From assembly GCF_014750685.1 (NCBI RefSeq), contig NZ_JAAXGE010000007.1:248001-312000 (forward strand): a stretch of DNA of 64,000 nucleotides, read 5' to 3'. Positions within the stretch are counted from its first letter, which is position 1. Each line of letters starts with the position of its first letter. Shown one piece after another: positions 56,321 to 64,000 of this stretch. Origin of the DNA: Bacteroides sp. GM023. GTDB taxonomy: Bacteria; Bacteroidota; Bacteroidia; Bacteroidales; Bacteroidaceae. The translations under genes were made by a program, and so were the position numbers. The notes under the pieces are model-generated. The model worked only from the letters and a program-made list of their open reading frames with translations, did no database searches and was not told the DNA's origin.

Positions 56321-57813
56321 TATTTTACTTCTTGTTTTGTAGTATGAGTTGTGTAAGATGTTTCTTTGTCTTGTCTTTTGATGAACAAACAAAGTCCGAG
56401 GAATGTGAACAGGGCATTGATTATCAACAACTCGTAACTGATTTGGTAACCGTTGAACCACGCTTCCGAATTTCTTTGCAGAATATAGCAAAGGACAGGG
56501 GAAGCAATAGCCACCAACGGAATATATTTATCATAAACTTGTTTCTTAGTAAAAATGCCGAAGGCAAACAGCCCTAAGATAGGGCCATACGTATAACTGG
56601 CCAACGTATAGATAGCATCAATCACACTGGTATTGTTCAGCAGATTGAAAACGAAAATGACCGCCCCCATAACGACTGCCATACCGATATGCACATGCTT
56701 GCGAATCTTGCTAAGTGCCGCGTCCCCTTTTCTCTGTGCATGTAAAATATCCACGGTAAAGGAGGTAGTCAGCGCTGTCAAAGCAGAACCCGCCGCAGAA
56801 TAGGCGGAAGCTATCAGCCCGATAATGAATAATACCCCGACTATACCGGGAAAATAGTTTCCGGTAGCGACCATTGGGAATAACTCATCGCTTTTTGCCG
56901 GATTCTCAATGCCCTGCTGCGCTGTAAAAGTATAAAGCAATACCCCCAACATCAGAAAAAGCAGAATGACAAAGAACTGGGAAATCCCACTGGTAATCAT
57001 ATTCTTCTGCGAGTCCCGGAAATTCTTGCAACTAAGATTGCGCTGCATCATGTCCTGGTCGAGTCCGTTCATGGCAATGACGGTAAATACTCCTGCCAGG
57101 AACTGCTTGAAGAAATATCGCTTGTCATTGACATCATCGAAAAAGAATGTCTTGGAGAAGTCACTGTCCGAAATCGTACTGACCAAACCGCTGAAATTCA
57201 GATGCAGACTGGAAGCAATATAATAGATACAAAGCACGACCGAAACTACCAGGCAGAATGTTTTCAGGACATCTGTCCATATCAATGATTTCACCCCGCC
57301 ACGGAATGTATAGAGCCATACGATAAATACCGTAAGAATCACATTCAGCAGGAACGGGAGATGAAAAGGCTCGAAGATAAGCAATTGCAATGTCAGGCAA
57401 ACGAGAAAGAGCCGGACGGCTGCCCCCAGCATCTTTGAAATAAAGAAGAACCATGCGCCCGTCTTATAGGATGAACTTCCGAACCTGTTCTCGAGATATT
57501 CATAGATGGAAACCAGGTTCATGCGATAGAAGAGGGGAACGAGTACAAACGCAATGATAATCTGTCCTACTATAAATCCCAGTACCATCTGCAAATAAGA
57601 AAAGCCGCTTGCCTGCACCATACCCGGAACGGAAACGAAAGTAACTCCGGAAATAGTGGAACCAATCATGGCAAAGGCAACGATATACCAGGCTGATTTA
57701 CGATTCCCGACAAAGAATCCCTCATTGTCGGCTTTGCGTCCTGCTATATATGAAACAGTGAACAGGATTATAAAGTATGCCACAATAGTAATAGATATAA
57801 CGGCTGGACTCAT
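56320..57813 (-). CDS. Sodium:solute symporter (SSS family)
   Basis: A 497-residue membrane protein with about thirteen hydrophobic segments. SSS signatures are SYIAGRKADNEGFFVGNRKSAWYIVAFAMIGSTISGVTFVSVPG at the N-terminus (read in short pieces: GRKADNEGFFVGNR, STISGVTFVSVPG) and GLIASAYSAAGSALTALTTS later. The substrate is not evident; the operon context suggests a murein-derived amino acid, sugar or peptide. It is the first gene of the operon, and its stop shares a base with the next start (TAATG), so the two genes are translationally coupled. Confidence 0.88.
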   Translation of the reverse strand: MSPAVISITIVAYFIILFTVSYIAGRKADNEGFFVGNRKSAWYIVAFAMIGSTISGVTFVSVPGMVQASGFSYLQMVLGFIVGQIIIAFVLVPLFYRMNLVSIYEYLENRFGSSSYKTGAWFFFISKMLGAAVRLFLVCLTLQLLIFEPFHLPFLLNVILTVFIVWLYTFRGGVKSLIWTDVLKTFCLVVSVVLCIYYIASSLHLNFSGLVSTISDSDFSKTFFFDDVNDKRYFFKQFLAGVFTVIAMNGLDQDMMQRNLSCKNFRDSQKNMITSGISQFFVILLFLMLGVLLYTFTAQQGIENPAKSDELFPMVATGNYFPGIVGVLFIIGLIASAYSAAGSALTALTTSFTVDILHAQRKGDAALSKIRKHVHIGMAVVMGAVIFVFNLLNNTSVIDAIYTLASYTYGPILGLFAFGIFTKKQVYDKYIPLVAIASPVLCYILQRNSEAWFNGYQISYELLIINALFTFLGLCLFIKRQDKETSYTTHTTKQEVK

Positions 57814-57860
57814 ATCTGCTGTTTAAGTTCGTTTTAGGATTGATATCCGAATTTGTGAGA

Positions 57861-57892
57861 CAAAGATAGTTTTTTTCAATGATACAATCCAA
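57861..57892 (-). promoter_or_regulatory. Promoter of the murein-recycling operon
   Basis: On the minus strand, -7 box TATCTTTG lies at 57868-57861, with TTG at 57892-57890 (21-bp spacer). It is about 45 bp before the symporter start. No phased nGWWAC boxes are at the PUL spacing. Confidence 0.6.
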
Positions 57893-57974
57893 TAAACAGT
57901 TCAAATAAAGAAGTAGCTTAAAGTGTTATCTGTTATCAGGGAATCTGCGTTATCTATGTTACTAAAAAGAATCA

Positions 57975-58062
57975 TTCTCACTATTATGAGAATAAATACT
58001 TATCGCATTGAGAATTTTTTCTCATTGCAGTGAGTATTTTTTCTCATCACGGTGAGAATGAT
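57975..58062. repeat. Four 22-bp tandem palindromic repeats
   Basis: Units start at 57975, 57997, 58019 and 58041. Each has the form TTCTCA-N6-TGAGAA (unit 2 and one arm of unit 3 are imperfect), followed by an A/T stretch. A fifth half-copy TGAGAA is at 58063. It lies 107-194 bp upstream of the murein-operon promoter and is the main content of the 306-bp gap 57814-58119. Confidence 0.87.
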
Positions 58063-58119
58063 TGAGAATTCATAGCCCGTAAAAAGTGATGATGGGCTAT
58101 TTATATGTAAACCTAAAAC

Positions 58120-58317
58120 CTATGAAATCTTGTTGTTAATAACGCGTATGGCTGCTGAATAATATTCGCATGGCACCATAAGCTGAATACCTTTAATTCC
58201 CTTGTCTTGCATTGACACTTCAATATAAGCTGCATTCAAACGGCTTTTGATACTGGCCACTTCCCACGGACTACCAGCAAAAACATTAATTTGAGAAACC
58301 TTTCTACCTGTAATCAT
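58120..58317 (-). CDS. Small DUF2007-type protein
   Basis: A 65-residue protein if the start at 58317 (MITGRKVSQIN) is used. A longer frame from 58350 begins within the promoter -7 box and is unlikely. FAGSPWEVASIKSRLNAAYIE matches the start of DUF2007 proteins (described as putative signal-transducing proteins) in which a small alpha/beta domain is formed. Its biochemical role is unknown. It stands alone between the murein operon and the acyl-CoA synthetase terminator and has its own promoter. Confidence 0.7.
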   Translation of the reverse strand: MITGRKVSQINVFAGSPWEVASIKSRLNAAYIEVSMQDKGIKGIQLMVPCEYYSAAIRVINNKIS

Positions 58318-58347
58318 AATCTTTTGTGTTTTTAATTGTAACTGTTG

Positions 58348-58355
58348 CAAAGATA
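58348..58355 (-). promoter_or_regulatory. -7 box for the DUF2007-type gene
   Basis: On the minus strand TATCTTTG matches the TAnnTTTG consensus. Transcription would begin near 58340, which supports the start codon at 58317. Confidence 0.55.
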
Positions 58356-58460
58356 GGGGAAGGAAATGAATTATTAGTGTAATTTTGATTCATACATAGT
58401 ATACAAATGATTCAATGGCACATATTTGTTATGAATTGATTAGTTTATTGTATTAGCCAT

Positions 58461-58503
58461 AAAAATTCCCCCTTTAGTTGCGTGAAGGCAGCTAAAGGGG
58501 GAA
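58461..58503 (-). terminator. Intrinsic terminator of the proC-XRE-acyl-CoA synthetase unit
   Basis: A stem of 12 perfect pairs (TTCCCCCTTTAG 58466-58477 with CTAAAGGGGGAA 58492-58503), extended inward by further pairs. On the minus strand it is followed by a run of five T (58465-58461), 30 bp after the synthetase stop. Confidence 0.88.
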
Positions 58504-58532
58504 ATATGTCGATGAATTGGTCGTTTTTTTAC

Positions 58533-60188
58533 TTACTTTTCATCATTCTGACGAATTTCTACGCGGCGAATCTTACCGCTGATTGTTTTCGGAAGTTCTT
58601 CGACGAATTCAATCACACGCGGATATTTATAAGGAGCAGTCACTTTTTTCACATGATTCTGCAATTCCTTAATCAGTTCTTCTCCGGCACGGTCTTTATA
58701 ATCTTTGGATAGAACAATTGTAGCTTTTACCACCTGTCCGCGAATCTCGTCAGGTACTCCGGTGATAGCACATTCTATTACTGCCGGATGAGTCATCAAG
58801 GCACTTTCCACTTCGAACGGGCCGATACGGTAACCGGAACTCTTGATAACGTCGTCCGCGCGACCTACAAACCAGAGATAGCCGTCTTCGTCTTTCCAGG
58901 CAACATCGCCGGTATAATAAATGCCGTCATGCCAAGCCTCGTGGGTACGTTCCGCATCACGGTAGTATTCTTTGAAAAGTCCGATAGGTTTGCCTTTGCT
59001 GGTACGGACAACAATCTGTCCCTGTTCTCCGGCTTCAACTGAACGGCCTTCGTGGTCAATCAGGTCAACATCATACTGTGGATTCGGCAATCCCATGCTT
59101 CCCGGTTTCGGTTCCATCCAAGGCATAGTGGCGATAGTCAGGGTCGTTTCTGTTTGTCCGAAACCTTCCATCAGTTTGATGCCGGTCAGTTTCTTGAAAG
59201 ACTCGAATACTGCAGGGTTCAAGGCTTCTCCCGCAATCGTACAATATTTGAGTGAAGACAGGTCGAACTTCGTCAGGTCTTCATGAATCAGGAAACGGAA
59301 GATGGTAGGCGGTGCACAGAGGGAAGTGACATGATAATTCTGTATCATTTCCAAAATAGCGGCGGGAGTAAATTTCTCGTGGTCATATACAAAGATGTTT
59401 GCTCCGGCAATCCATTGTCCGTAGAGTTTTCCCCATACTGCTTTTCCCCAGCCTGTATCGGCGATGGTAAGATGAAGACTATTCTCATCCAGATTGTGCC
59501 AAAAACTACCTGTTACGATATGGCCTAACGGATAAGTAAAGTCATGTGCCACCATTTTAGGCTCACCGGTAGTACCGGAAGTGAAATACATCAACGAAAT
59601 ATCATCGTTGGTATTTGCATGTCTCGGACGTACAAATGGAGCGGCATTCTCAATTCCCTGGTGGAAATCATCGAATCCTTCAGGAATTTCCGGGCCTACG
59701 CTGACTAGCTTCTCGACAGTCGGACATTCGGGCAGGGCATCTTTGATATGTTGCAGGACGACTCCTTCGCCGGCAGCCACAATCATCTTGATGTCGGCAG
59801 CGTTGCAGCGATAGATAATATCCTTCTTTGTCAACAGGTGAGTGGCGGGAATAACGGTAGCTCCCAATTTGTGAAGGGCGATAGTGCTGTACCAAAACTC
59901 ATAACGGCGTTTCAGAATCAGCATCACCATATCGCCACGACCGATACCCAGGCTCTGGAAGTAAGAAGCAGTCATGTCTGTGTAACGTTTTATGTCGGCA
60001 AATGAGAACTGGCGGCTTTCGCCTTTGTCATTTGTCCAAAGCAAAGCGTTCTTATCGGGCTGTTCGGCAGCCCAGACGTCTACTACGTCATAGCCGAAGT
60101 TGAAGTTCTCCGGGACGTTTATTTTTAAGTTCTTGTTGAAGTCCTCTTGCGAACTGAAAGAGGTCTGTGATAAAAATCTTTCTACCAT
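58533..60188 (-). CDS. AMP-forming acyl-CoA synthetase
   Basis: A 551-residue adenylate-forming enzyme that activates a carboxylic acid to acyl-AMP and then acyl-CoA. Motifs: YFTSGTTGEPKMV (phosphate loop), YGQWIAGANIF, GFGQTETTLTI, YTGDVAWKDEDGYLWFVGR, SSGYRIGPFEVE and the C-terminal KTISGKIRRVEIR with the catalytic Lys. It resembles medium-chain or acetyl-CoA synthetases; the acid cannot be fixed from sequence. It starts 7 bp after the XRE-cupin regulator, which probably senses a related metabolite and controls it. Confidence 0.92.
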   Translation of the reverse strand: MVERFLSQTSFSSQEDFNKNLKINVPENFNFGYDVVDVWAAEQPDKNALLWTNDKGESRQFSFADIKRYTDMTASYFQSLGIGRGDMVMLILKRRYEFWYSTIALHKLGATVIPATHLLTKKDIIYRCNAADIKMIVAAGEGVVLQHIKDALPECPTVEKLVSVGPEIPEGFDDFHQGIENAAPFVRPRHANTNDDISLMYFTSGTTGEPKMVAHDFTYPLGHIVTGSFWHNLDENSLHLTIADTGWGKAVWGKLYGQWIAGANIFVYDHEKFTPAAILEMIQNYHVTSLCAPPTIFRFLIHEDLTKFDLSSLKYCTIAGEALNPAVFESFKKLTGIKLMEGFGQTETTLTIATMPWMEPKPGSMGLPNPQYDVDLIDHEGRSVEAGEQGQIVVRTSKGKPIGLFKEYYRDAERTHEAWHDGIYYTGDVAWKDEDGYLWFVGRADDVIKSSGYRIGPFEVESALMTHPAVIECAITGVPDEIRGQVVKATIVLSKDYKDRAGEELIKELQNHVKKVTAPYKYPRVIEFVEELPKTISGKIRRVEIRQNDEK

Positions 60189-60195
60189 GATATTA

Positions 60196-60750
60196 TTACA
60201 TAATTACTGCCAGAAAACGTACTGTCTTGCCATCGAGCGCTTTCATGCCATGTGGGAGTTTAGAATTAAAATAGATGCTGTCGCCCTGGTTGAGGATGAT
60301 TTCTTTGCCTTCGATGTTGATAAGCATACGCCCTTCAATCACAAGGTTGAATTCTTGTCCGTTATGTTTGTTATAATGAATCGGTTCATCATCCCCTTTC
60401 GGTTCAACGGTAACGATGAACGGGTCGGCAGTGCGATTCATAAATCCCGATGCCAGTGACTGGTATTTGTAGGCTTTCGTACGTTCGATACTGATTCCTT
60501 TACCTGCACGGGTTACGAAATAGCTGCTCATTTTGGGCTCTTCGCCGAACATCAGGGCGTCGAGGGCAACATTATAAGTACGGGCTATCTTTTGTAGCAT
60601 GCTGACGGAAATATCGTACTCTCCTGTTTCTGCAAGTCGGTATTCTTCAGCAGAAATATCGCTGTCGCGAGCAATATCTTCAGAAGTCAGTTCCAGTACA
60701 TCACGTAGTCCGCGAAGACGTTCTGCTATCTGTTTAATTTGGTCATTCAT
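60196..60750 (-). CDS. XRE-family regulator with cupin domain
   Basis: A 184-residue protein: an N-terminal helix-turn-helix (about 5-65, LTSEDIARDSDISAEEYRLAETGEYDISVSML in short pieces: SEDIARDSDISAEEYR) and a C-terminal cupin barrel (about 105-184, HNGQEFNLVIEGRM, INLNQ-like turns, LPHGMKAL). Such regulators bind a small ligand in the cupin and act on a nearby operator. It lies directly upstream of the acyl-CoA synthetase (7 bp) and 39 bp after proC in one transcription unit. Confidence 0.92.
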   Translation of the reverse strand: MNDQIKQIAERLRGLRDVLELTSEDIARDSDISAEEYRLAETGEYDISVSMLQKIARTYNVALDALMFGEEPKMSSYFVTRAGKGISIERTKAYKYQSLASGFMNRTADPFIVTVEPKGDDEPIHYNKHNGQEFNLVIEGRMLINIEGKEIILNQGDSIYFNSKLPHGMKALDGKTVRFLAVIM

Positions 60751-60789
60751 ACAAGTGGTTGGTATTTTATGATTAATAATTTTGCGGTT

Positions 60790-61563
60790 TTATTTGGATG
60801 CTTTCATCGCCTGGATGATAGCGGAAGTGAAGCCGTTATGCTCCAGTTCATTGATTCCTTTGATGGTGATTCCGCCTGGGGTAGTCACTTTGTCGATTTC
60901 TACGCTGGGGTGGGTGTCGTTATTCAGAATCAGTGCGGCGGCTCCTTTCAGTGATTGTGCTACCATGGTCATCGCGTCTTTCGGGCGGATTCCCATTTCG
61001 ATACCGGCTTGCATGGCTGCCTGAACATATTTCAGGACGTAGGCGATGCCGCAGGAAGCCAGTGCGGTGGCGGCTGTTATTTTATCTTCGGGGATAAGCA
61101 TGACAGTTCCCATTTCGCTGAAGAGTCGGAGAATGAATTTATCCTGTTCGTCATTAGTGTTACGTGCAGAAACGAGTGTCATGCTTTCCAGTTCGCTGAT
61201 GGCGGTATTGGGAATAAGACGGAACATCGGCATTTCCGGTGCCACTACATAATGAGCCAATTCTTCGAAACTGATTCCGGCAGCTACGGAGATAAGTATC
61301 TGCTTACTTTTTAATTTCAACTCACGCATTACCGGTTCCACTAACCACGGTTTTACGGCGAGAATAACAATATCTGCCCCCGTGGCTGCTTCAGCGTTAT
61401 CCTGCGTTATGGAAAGCCCCAGGTATTCGTTTCTCAATTTCTTTAGCTTGTCTACACTGGGATTGGATACGATAATGTCCAAATCTTCTATCATACTTCC
61501 TTTTGTCAGGCCACGGGCGATAGAGCCCCCCATGTTTCCTGCGCCAATAATAGCTATTTTCAT
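60790..61563 (-). CDS. proC: Pyrroline-5-carboxylate reductase
   Basis: A 257-residue enzyme that reduces pyrroline-5-carboxylate to proline with NAD(P)H. The Rossmann start IAIIGAGNMGGSIARGL binds the cofactor, and the C-terminal signature region is present (TAATALASCGIAYVLKYVQAAMQAG, VTTPGGITIKGINELE). It stands after the arg genes but is separated from argD by a terminator and has its own promoter. Length and motifs are normal. Confidence 0.96.
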   Translation of the reverse strand: MKIAIIGAGNMGGSIARGLTKGSMIEDLDIIVSNPSVDKLKKLRNEYLGLSITQDNAEAATGADIVILAVKPWLVEPVMRELKLKSKQILISVAAGISFEELAHYVVAPEMPMFRLIPNTAISELESMTLVSARNTNDEQDKFILRLFSEMGTVMLIPEDKITAATALASCGIAYVLKYVQAAMQAGIEMGIRPKDAMTMVAQSLKGAAALILNNDTHPSVEIDKVTTPGGITIKGINELEHNGFTSAIIQAMKASK

Positions 61564-61594
61564 ATTACGCTTGTTTTTAATGAGTTGTCATAGA

Positions 61595-61625
61595 CAAAGG
61601 TAACGGTAAATTGCGAAAAAACAAA
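61595..61625 (-). promoter_or_regulatory. Promoter of proC-XRE-acyl-CoA synthetase
   Basis: On the minus strand TTTG (61625-61622), a 19-bp spacer and TACCTTTG (61602-61595) match both Bacteroides promoter elements. It overlaps the tail of the upstream terminator. Confidence 0.65.
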
Positions 61626-61669
61626 AAGCAGCCTGAATAAGAAATAAATTTCTATTGAAGGCTGCTTTT
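61610..61669 (-). terminator. Terminator of the arg gene cluster
   Basis: A stem AAAAGCAGCC/GGCTGCTTTT (61624-61633 with 61660-61669) with an inner AGAAAT/ATTTCT stem. On the minus strand it is followed by a T-rich stretch (61627-61610). It ends transcription after argD. Confidence 0.82.
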
Positions 61670-61707
61670 ATCGTTGGCTGTTTATTAATCAAATGAGCGA
61701 TTAGCGA

Positions 61708-62829
61708 TTAGAGTACTTTCTTGAACCGTGCAAGGAACTCGTCTGCTTCTTCCATGCTGAGGCAAAGAGGGGGCAGAAGACGAAGTACATTCGTACCGCT
61801 TGCTCCGGTAAATACATGCTCGTCATAGATGAGACGGCTACGCAGTTCTTTGATTGGTTCCTCGAATTCAAGTCCAATCATAAGTCCGCGTCCGCGTACT
61901 TCCTTGATTTGCGGGAATTTCTTGAGTTCTTCCAGCAGATAGTTACCTACTTTAGCTGCATTTTCTACCAGACTTTCCTGTTCGATGGCATCCATCACGG
62001 CGAGGGCTGCCGAACATGCCAGATGGTTTCCACCGAAGGTTGTTCCCAGTTGTCCGTATACAGGTTTGAACATCGGGCTAATCAGAACGCCTGCCATCGG
62101 GAATCCGTTTCCGATACCTTTGGCTACGGTGATGATATCCGGCTTGATGTCATTGTATTGATGAGCGAAGAATTTACCGCTACGTCCGTATCCGCTCTGG
62201 ATTTCATCGAGAATCAGGATGGTTTCTGTTTCGGTACATACCTTGCGAAGTTCCTGCATAAATTCGGTAGTCGGTATCTTGATACCCCCTACACCTTGTA
62301 TTCCTTCAATGATAACGGCACAAGTATCTCCTTTGGAAAGTTCCTGCTTCATCGCTTCGATGTCGTTCAGCGGAAGATAGGTTACGTGTCCGTTATTGTT
62401 GATGGGAGCGATGATAGACGGATTGTTAGTTGCTTCTACTGCCAATGAAGTACGTCCGTGGAAAGCTTTGTTGAAAGAAACGATTTTAGTACGTCCGTTG
62501 TAGAACGAAGCCAGTTTCAGGGCATTTTCGTTTGCTTCGGCACCGCTGTTGATAAGAAACAGGCTGTAATCATCATAGCCGGAAATCTTTCCCAGTCGCT
62601 CGGCTACTTCCTGCTGAAGCTTGTTGATTACCGAGTTCGAGTAGAAACCAAGTTTGGCTACCTGGTTACTAATCATCGCTACATAGTGGGGATGTGCGTG
62701 TCCGATGGAGATAACGGCGTGACCACCATAGAGGTCCAGATATTCTGTTCCGTTCTCATCCCATACCTTGCAGCCATCACCTTTGACTATGTTGATATTA
62801 TATAAAGGATATACGTCGAATAAATTCAT
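61708..62829 (-). CDS. argD: Acetylornithine/succinylornithine aminotransferase
   Basis: A 373-residue class III PLP aminotransferase. GGHAVISIGHAHP, NSGAEANENALKLA, FHGRTSLAVEAT, LDEIQSGYGRSGKF and the PLP-lysine motif TVAKGIGNGFPMAGVL are intact. In Bacteroides the arginine pathway is known to use succinylated rather than acetylated intermediates, so N-succinylglutamate semialdehyde is the probable substrate. It lies downstream of argC, with a repeat element in the 124-bp gap. Confidence 0.94.
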   Translation of the reverse strand: MNLFDVYPLYNINIVKGDGCKVWDENGTEYLDLYGGHAVISIGHAHPHYVAMISNQVAKLGFYSNSVINKLQQEVAERLGKISGYDDYSLFLINSGAEANENALKLASFYNGRTKIVSFNKAFHGRTSLAVEATNNPSIIAPINNNGHVTYLPLNDIEAMKQELSKGDTCAVIIEGIQGVGGIKIPTTEFMQELRKVCTETETILILDEIQSGYGRSGKFFAHQYNDIKPDIITVAKGIGNGFPMAGVLISPMFKPVYGQLGTTFGGNHLACSAALAVMDAIEQESLVENAAKVGNYLLEELKKFPQIKEVRGRGLMIGLEFEEPIKELRSRLIYDEHVFTGASGTNVLRLLPPLCLSMEEADEFLARFKKVL

Positions 62830-62835
62830 GTTGAT

Positions 62836-62945
62836 TAACGTTTAGTGATTAACGATTAGTGGTTAATGTTTGGTGGTTAACGATTAAGTGGTTAATGATT
62901 AACTTCATTATAGCGTAGCCGCTAATCATTAATCACTAAACGTTA
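62836..62945. repeat. Inverted-repeat element between argC and argD
   Basis: The 27-bp arms 62836-62862 and 62919-62945 are complementary except at two positions (core GTTTAGTGATTAA). The centre holds decayed copies of GTGGTTAAYG. It nearly fills the gap, forming a long hairpin in the arg transcript. Confidence 0.85.
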
Positions 62946-62953
62946 TCCCGTTA

Positions 62954-63922
62954 TTAAAACGCACTTGGCTTTAAGCGTAGTCCTACGGTTTCTTCCAGGT
63001 TGAACATCAGGTTCATGTTATGAACAGCCTGTCCGCTGGCACCTTTCAGCAAATTGTCGATGCAGGAGATAATCAATAGCTTGTCGCCATGTTTCTCGAG
63101 ATGTAACAGACACTTGTTGGTGTTGACTACTTGTTTGAGGTCTATATTCTTGTCTACGATGTGTACAAACGAGTCTTTCGCGTAATATTCTTCGTACATG
63201 CGGACGATTTCTTCCAGTGACACTTTGGTCTTTACTACTATCGTAGCGAAAATGCCGCGTGGAAAGTCGCCCCGGTACGGAATAAAATCAATATCCGAAT
63301 CAAAACTGTTCTGCAACTGTTGCAGTGACTGTTTGATTTCCGGCACGTGCTGGTGGTCGAATGCTTTGTACACACTCATGTTATTGTTTCTCCAACTGAA
63401 ATGACTGGTAGCTCCCGGTTTCACTCCGGCTCCGGTACTTCCTGTAATGGCGTTTACCATTACATCGTCTGTCAACATCAGATTCTTTGCCAATGGAAGC
63501 AAGCCTAACTGTATGCAAGTGGCAAAACAACCGGGATTCGCTACATGCTTCGCTGTACAGGTAGCCCGGCGGTTCAGTTCCGGCAGACCGTAGATGAAGT
63601 CATGGTCGTCACTCTTGATACGGTAGTCCATGGAGAGGTCGATAATCTTCAGGTCTTCCGGCAGGTTGTGGCTTTCGATGAATTTCTTTGTGTCGCCGTG
63701 GGCTGTGCAGAAGAAAAGAACGTCGATTTCGTCCAAAGGTAACTGGTCGGTGAATCTGAGGTCTGTTTCTCCATATAAACCTTCGTGTACGTCGGTAATT
63801 TTGTTTCCGGCATTACTGCTGCTGTTGATAAATACGATTTCAGTTTCCGGATGGTTGAGCAGCAGGCGGATTAATTCGCCTGCCGTGTATCCTGCGCCAC
63901 CAATGATTCCTGCTTTAATCAT
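62954..63922 (-). CDS. argC: N-acetyl-gamma-glutamyl-phosphate reductase
   Basis: A 322-residue NADPH-dependent enzyme of arginine synthesis. IIGGAGYTAGELIRLLLNHP is the cofactor-binding start, and ANPGCFATCIQLGLLPL contains the catalytic Cys. GSTGAGVKPG and the C-terminal DNLLKGASGQAVHNMNLM complete the family pattern. As with ArgD, the natural substrate in Bacteroides may be the succinyl form. Its ATG overlaps the stop of the upstream gene (ATGA), so the two are coupled. Confidence 0.95.
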   Translation of the reverse strand: MIKAGIIGGAGYTAGELIRLLLNHPETEIVFINSSSNAGNKITDVHEGLYGETDLRFTDQLPLDEIDVLFFCTAHGDTKKFIESHNLPEDLKIIDLSMDYRIKSDDHDFIYGLPELNRRATCTAKHVANPGCFATCIQLGLLPLAKNLMLTDDVMVNAITGSTGAGVKPGATSHFSWRNNNMSVYKAFDHQHVPEIKQSLQQLQNSFDSDIDFIPYRGDFPRGIFATIVVKTKVSLEEIVRMYEEYYAKDSFVHIVDKNIDLKQVVNTNKCLLHLEKHGDKLLIISCIDNLLKGASGQAVHNMNLMFNLEETVGLRLKPSAF

Positions 63923-64000
63923 ATCTCTTCGTCTTTATGGTTGTTATAGTAAACACGTAGCGGAGTAGAGGTCACTTTGATAAAGCCTTTTGCGTCTTCG
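63919..64000 (-). CDS. argG: C-terminal end of a gene upstream of argC, probably argininosuccinate synthase
   Basis: An open frame enters from the right edge and ends with TGA at 63921-63919, overlapping the argC start as ATGA. The 26 visible residues end EDAKGFIKVTSTPLRVYYNN and then HKDEEI. The sequence is too short for firm assignment. The name rests on the argG-argC-argD order I recall for Bacteroides. Confidence 0.55.
   Translation of the reverse strand, partial: EDAKGFIKVTSTPLRVYYNNHKDEEI

Noticed and set aside
56321..56491. Longer N-terminus for the GT2-DUF4922 protein
   Set aside because: It would overlap the symporter gene by 170 bases, and the extra 57 residues look like noise; the TAATG-coupled start at 56320 is normal for the operon.
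57975..58062. Possible CRISPR array or stack of terminators
   Set aside because: The 22-bp units leave no spacer, and the palindromes are short with 6-base loops and weak A/T stems, unlike the strong terminators elsewhere in the window.
61816..62448. A 210-codon plus-strand frame inside argD
   Set aside because: It is antisense to an intact argD with all family motifs and has no recognisable product.
1..64000. Mobile elements, prophage, integrase, defence or toxin genes
   Set aside because: I looked at all long frames on both strands and found none; the region reads as stable metabolic chromosome plus a PUL.

Overview
The window looks like chromosomal DNA of a gut Bacteroides, close to the B. 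ovatus / B. xylanisolvens group. The evidence is SusC/SusD pairs, a hybrid two-component regulator, lipoprotein signals, Bacteroides-type TAnnTTTG -7 boxes and arg/pro gene order. I infer the species from gene content recalled from memory, not from a search. I see no tRNA, rRNA, transposase, phage or CRISPR.

Bases 1-49251 hold one large polysaccharide utilization locus (PUL) with the enzyme set expected for heavily decorated glucuronoarabinoxylan such as cereal-bran xylan. On the left are a GH98 (cut by the window edge) and a GH115, reading right. A seven-gene block reads left (GH127/146, GH95, GH97, GH43-CBM6, a GH43-GH51 fusion, a second GH115, and a small secreted protein of unknown function). 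The hybrid sensor/AraC regulator (HTCS) is divergent from that block. Then comes a ten-gene run reading right: SusC, SusD, SusC, SusD, DUF1735 lipoprotein, a GH10-like lipoprotein with an altered nucleophile, a second GH98, GH43, a CE1-like esterase and GH2. A last GH43 reads left. Surface lipoproteins would bind and cut xylan, SusCD would import it, and the periplasmic glucuronidases, arabinofuranosidases, galactosidases, esterase and xylosidases would strip it.

The most interesting signal is regulatory. Four promoters of the PUL each carry direct repeats of a six-base box (about nGWWAC) at exact 21-bp steps. In all four the nearest box ends exactly 31 bp before the TAnnTTTG -7 element. One promoter has a perfect 20-bp duplication. 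This is the geometry expected of an AraC-type activator, and the HTCS is the obvious candidate.

Bases 49449-57813 are a left-reading peptidoglycan-recycling operon: SSS symporter, GT2-DUF4922 fusion, SpoIID-like protein, AmpG/MurT-like permease, MurNAc kinase-like protein and MurQ. Bases 58120-64000 are core genes reading left: a DUF2007-type protein, acyl-CoA synthetase, XRE-cupin regulator, proC, argD, argC and the end of what is probably argG.

Several intergenic regions carry unexplained short tandem palindromic repeats (22-23 bp period at 46735-46893 and 57975-58062). Two hairpin-forming repeat elements occur, one inserted in frame inside the SpoIID-like gene and one between argC and argD.
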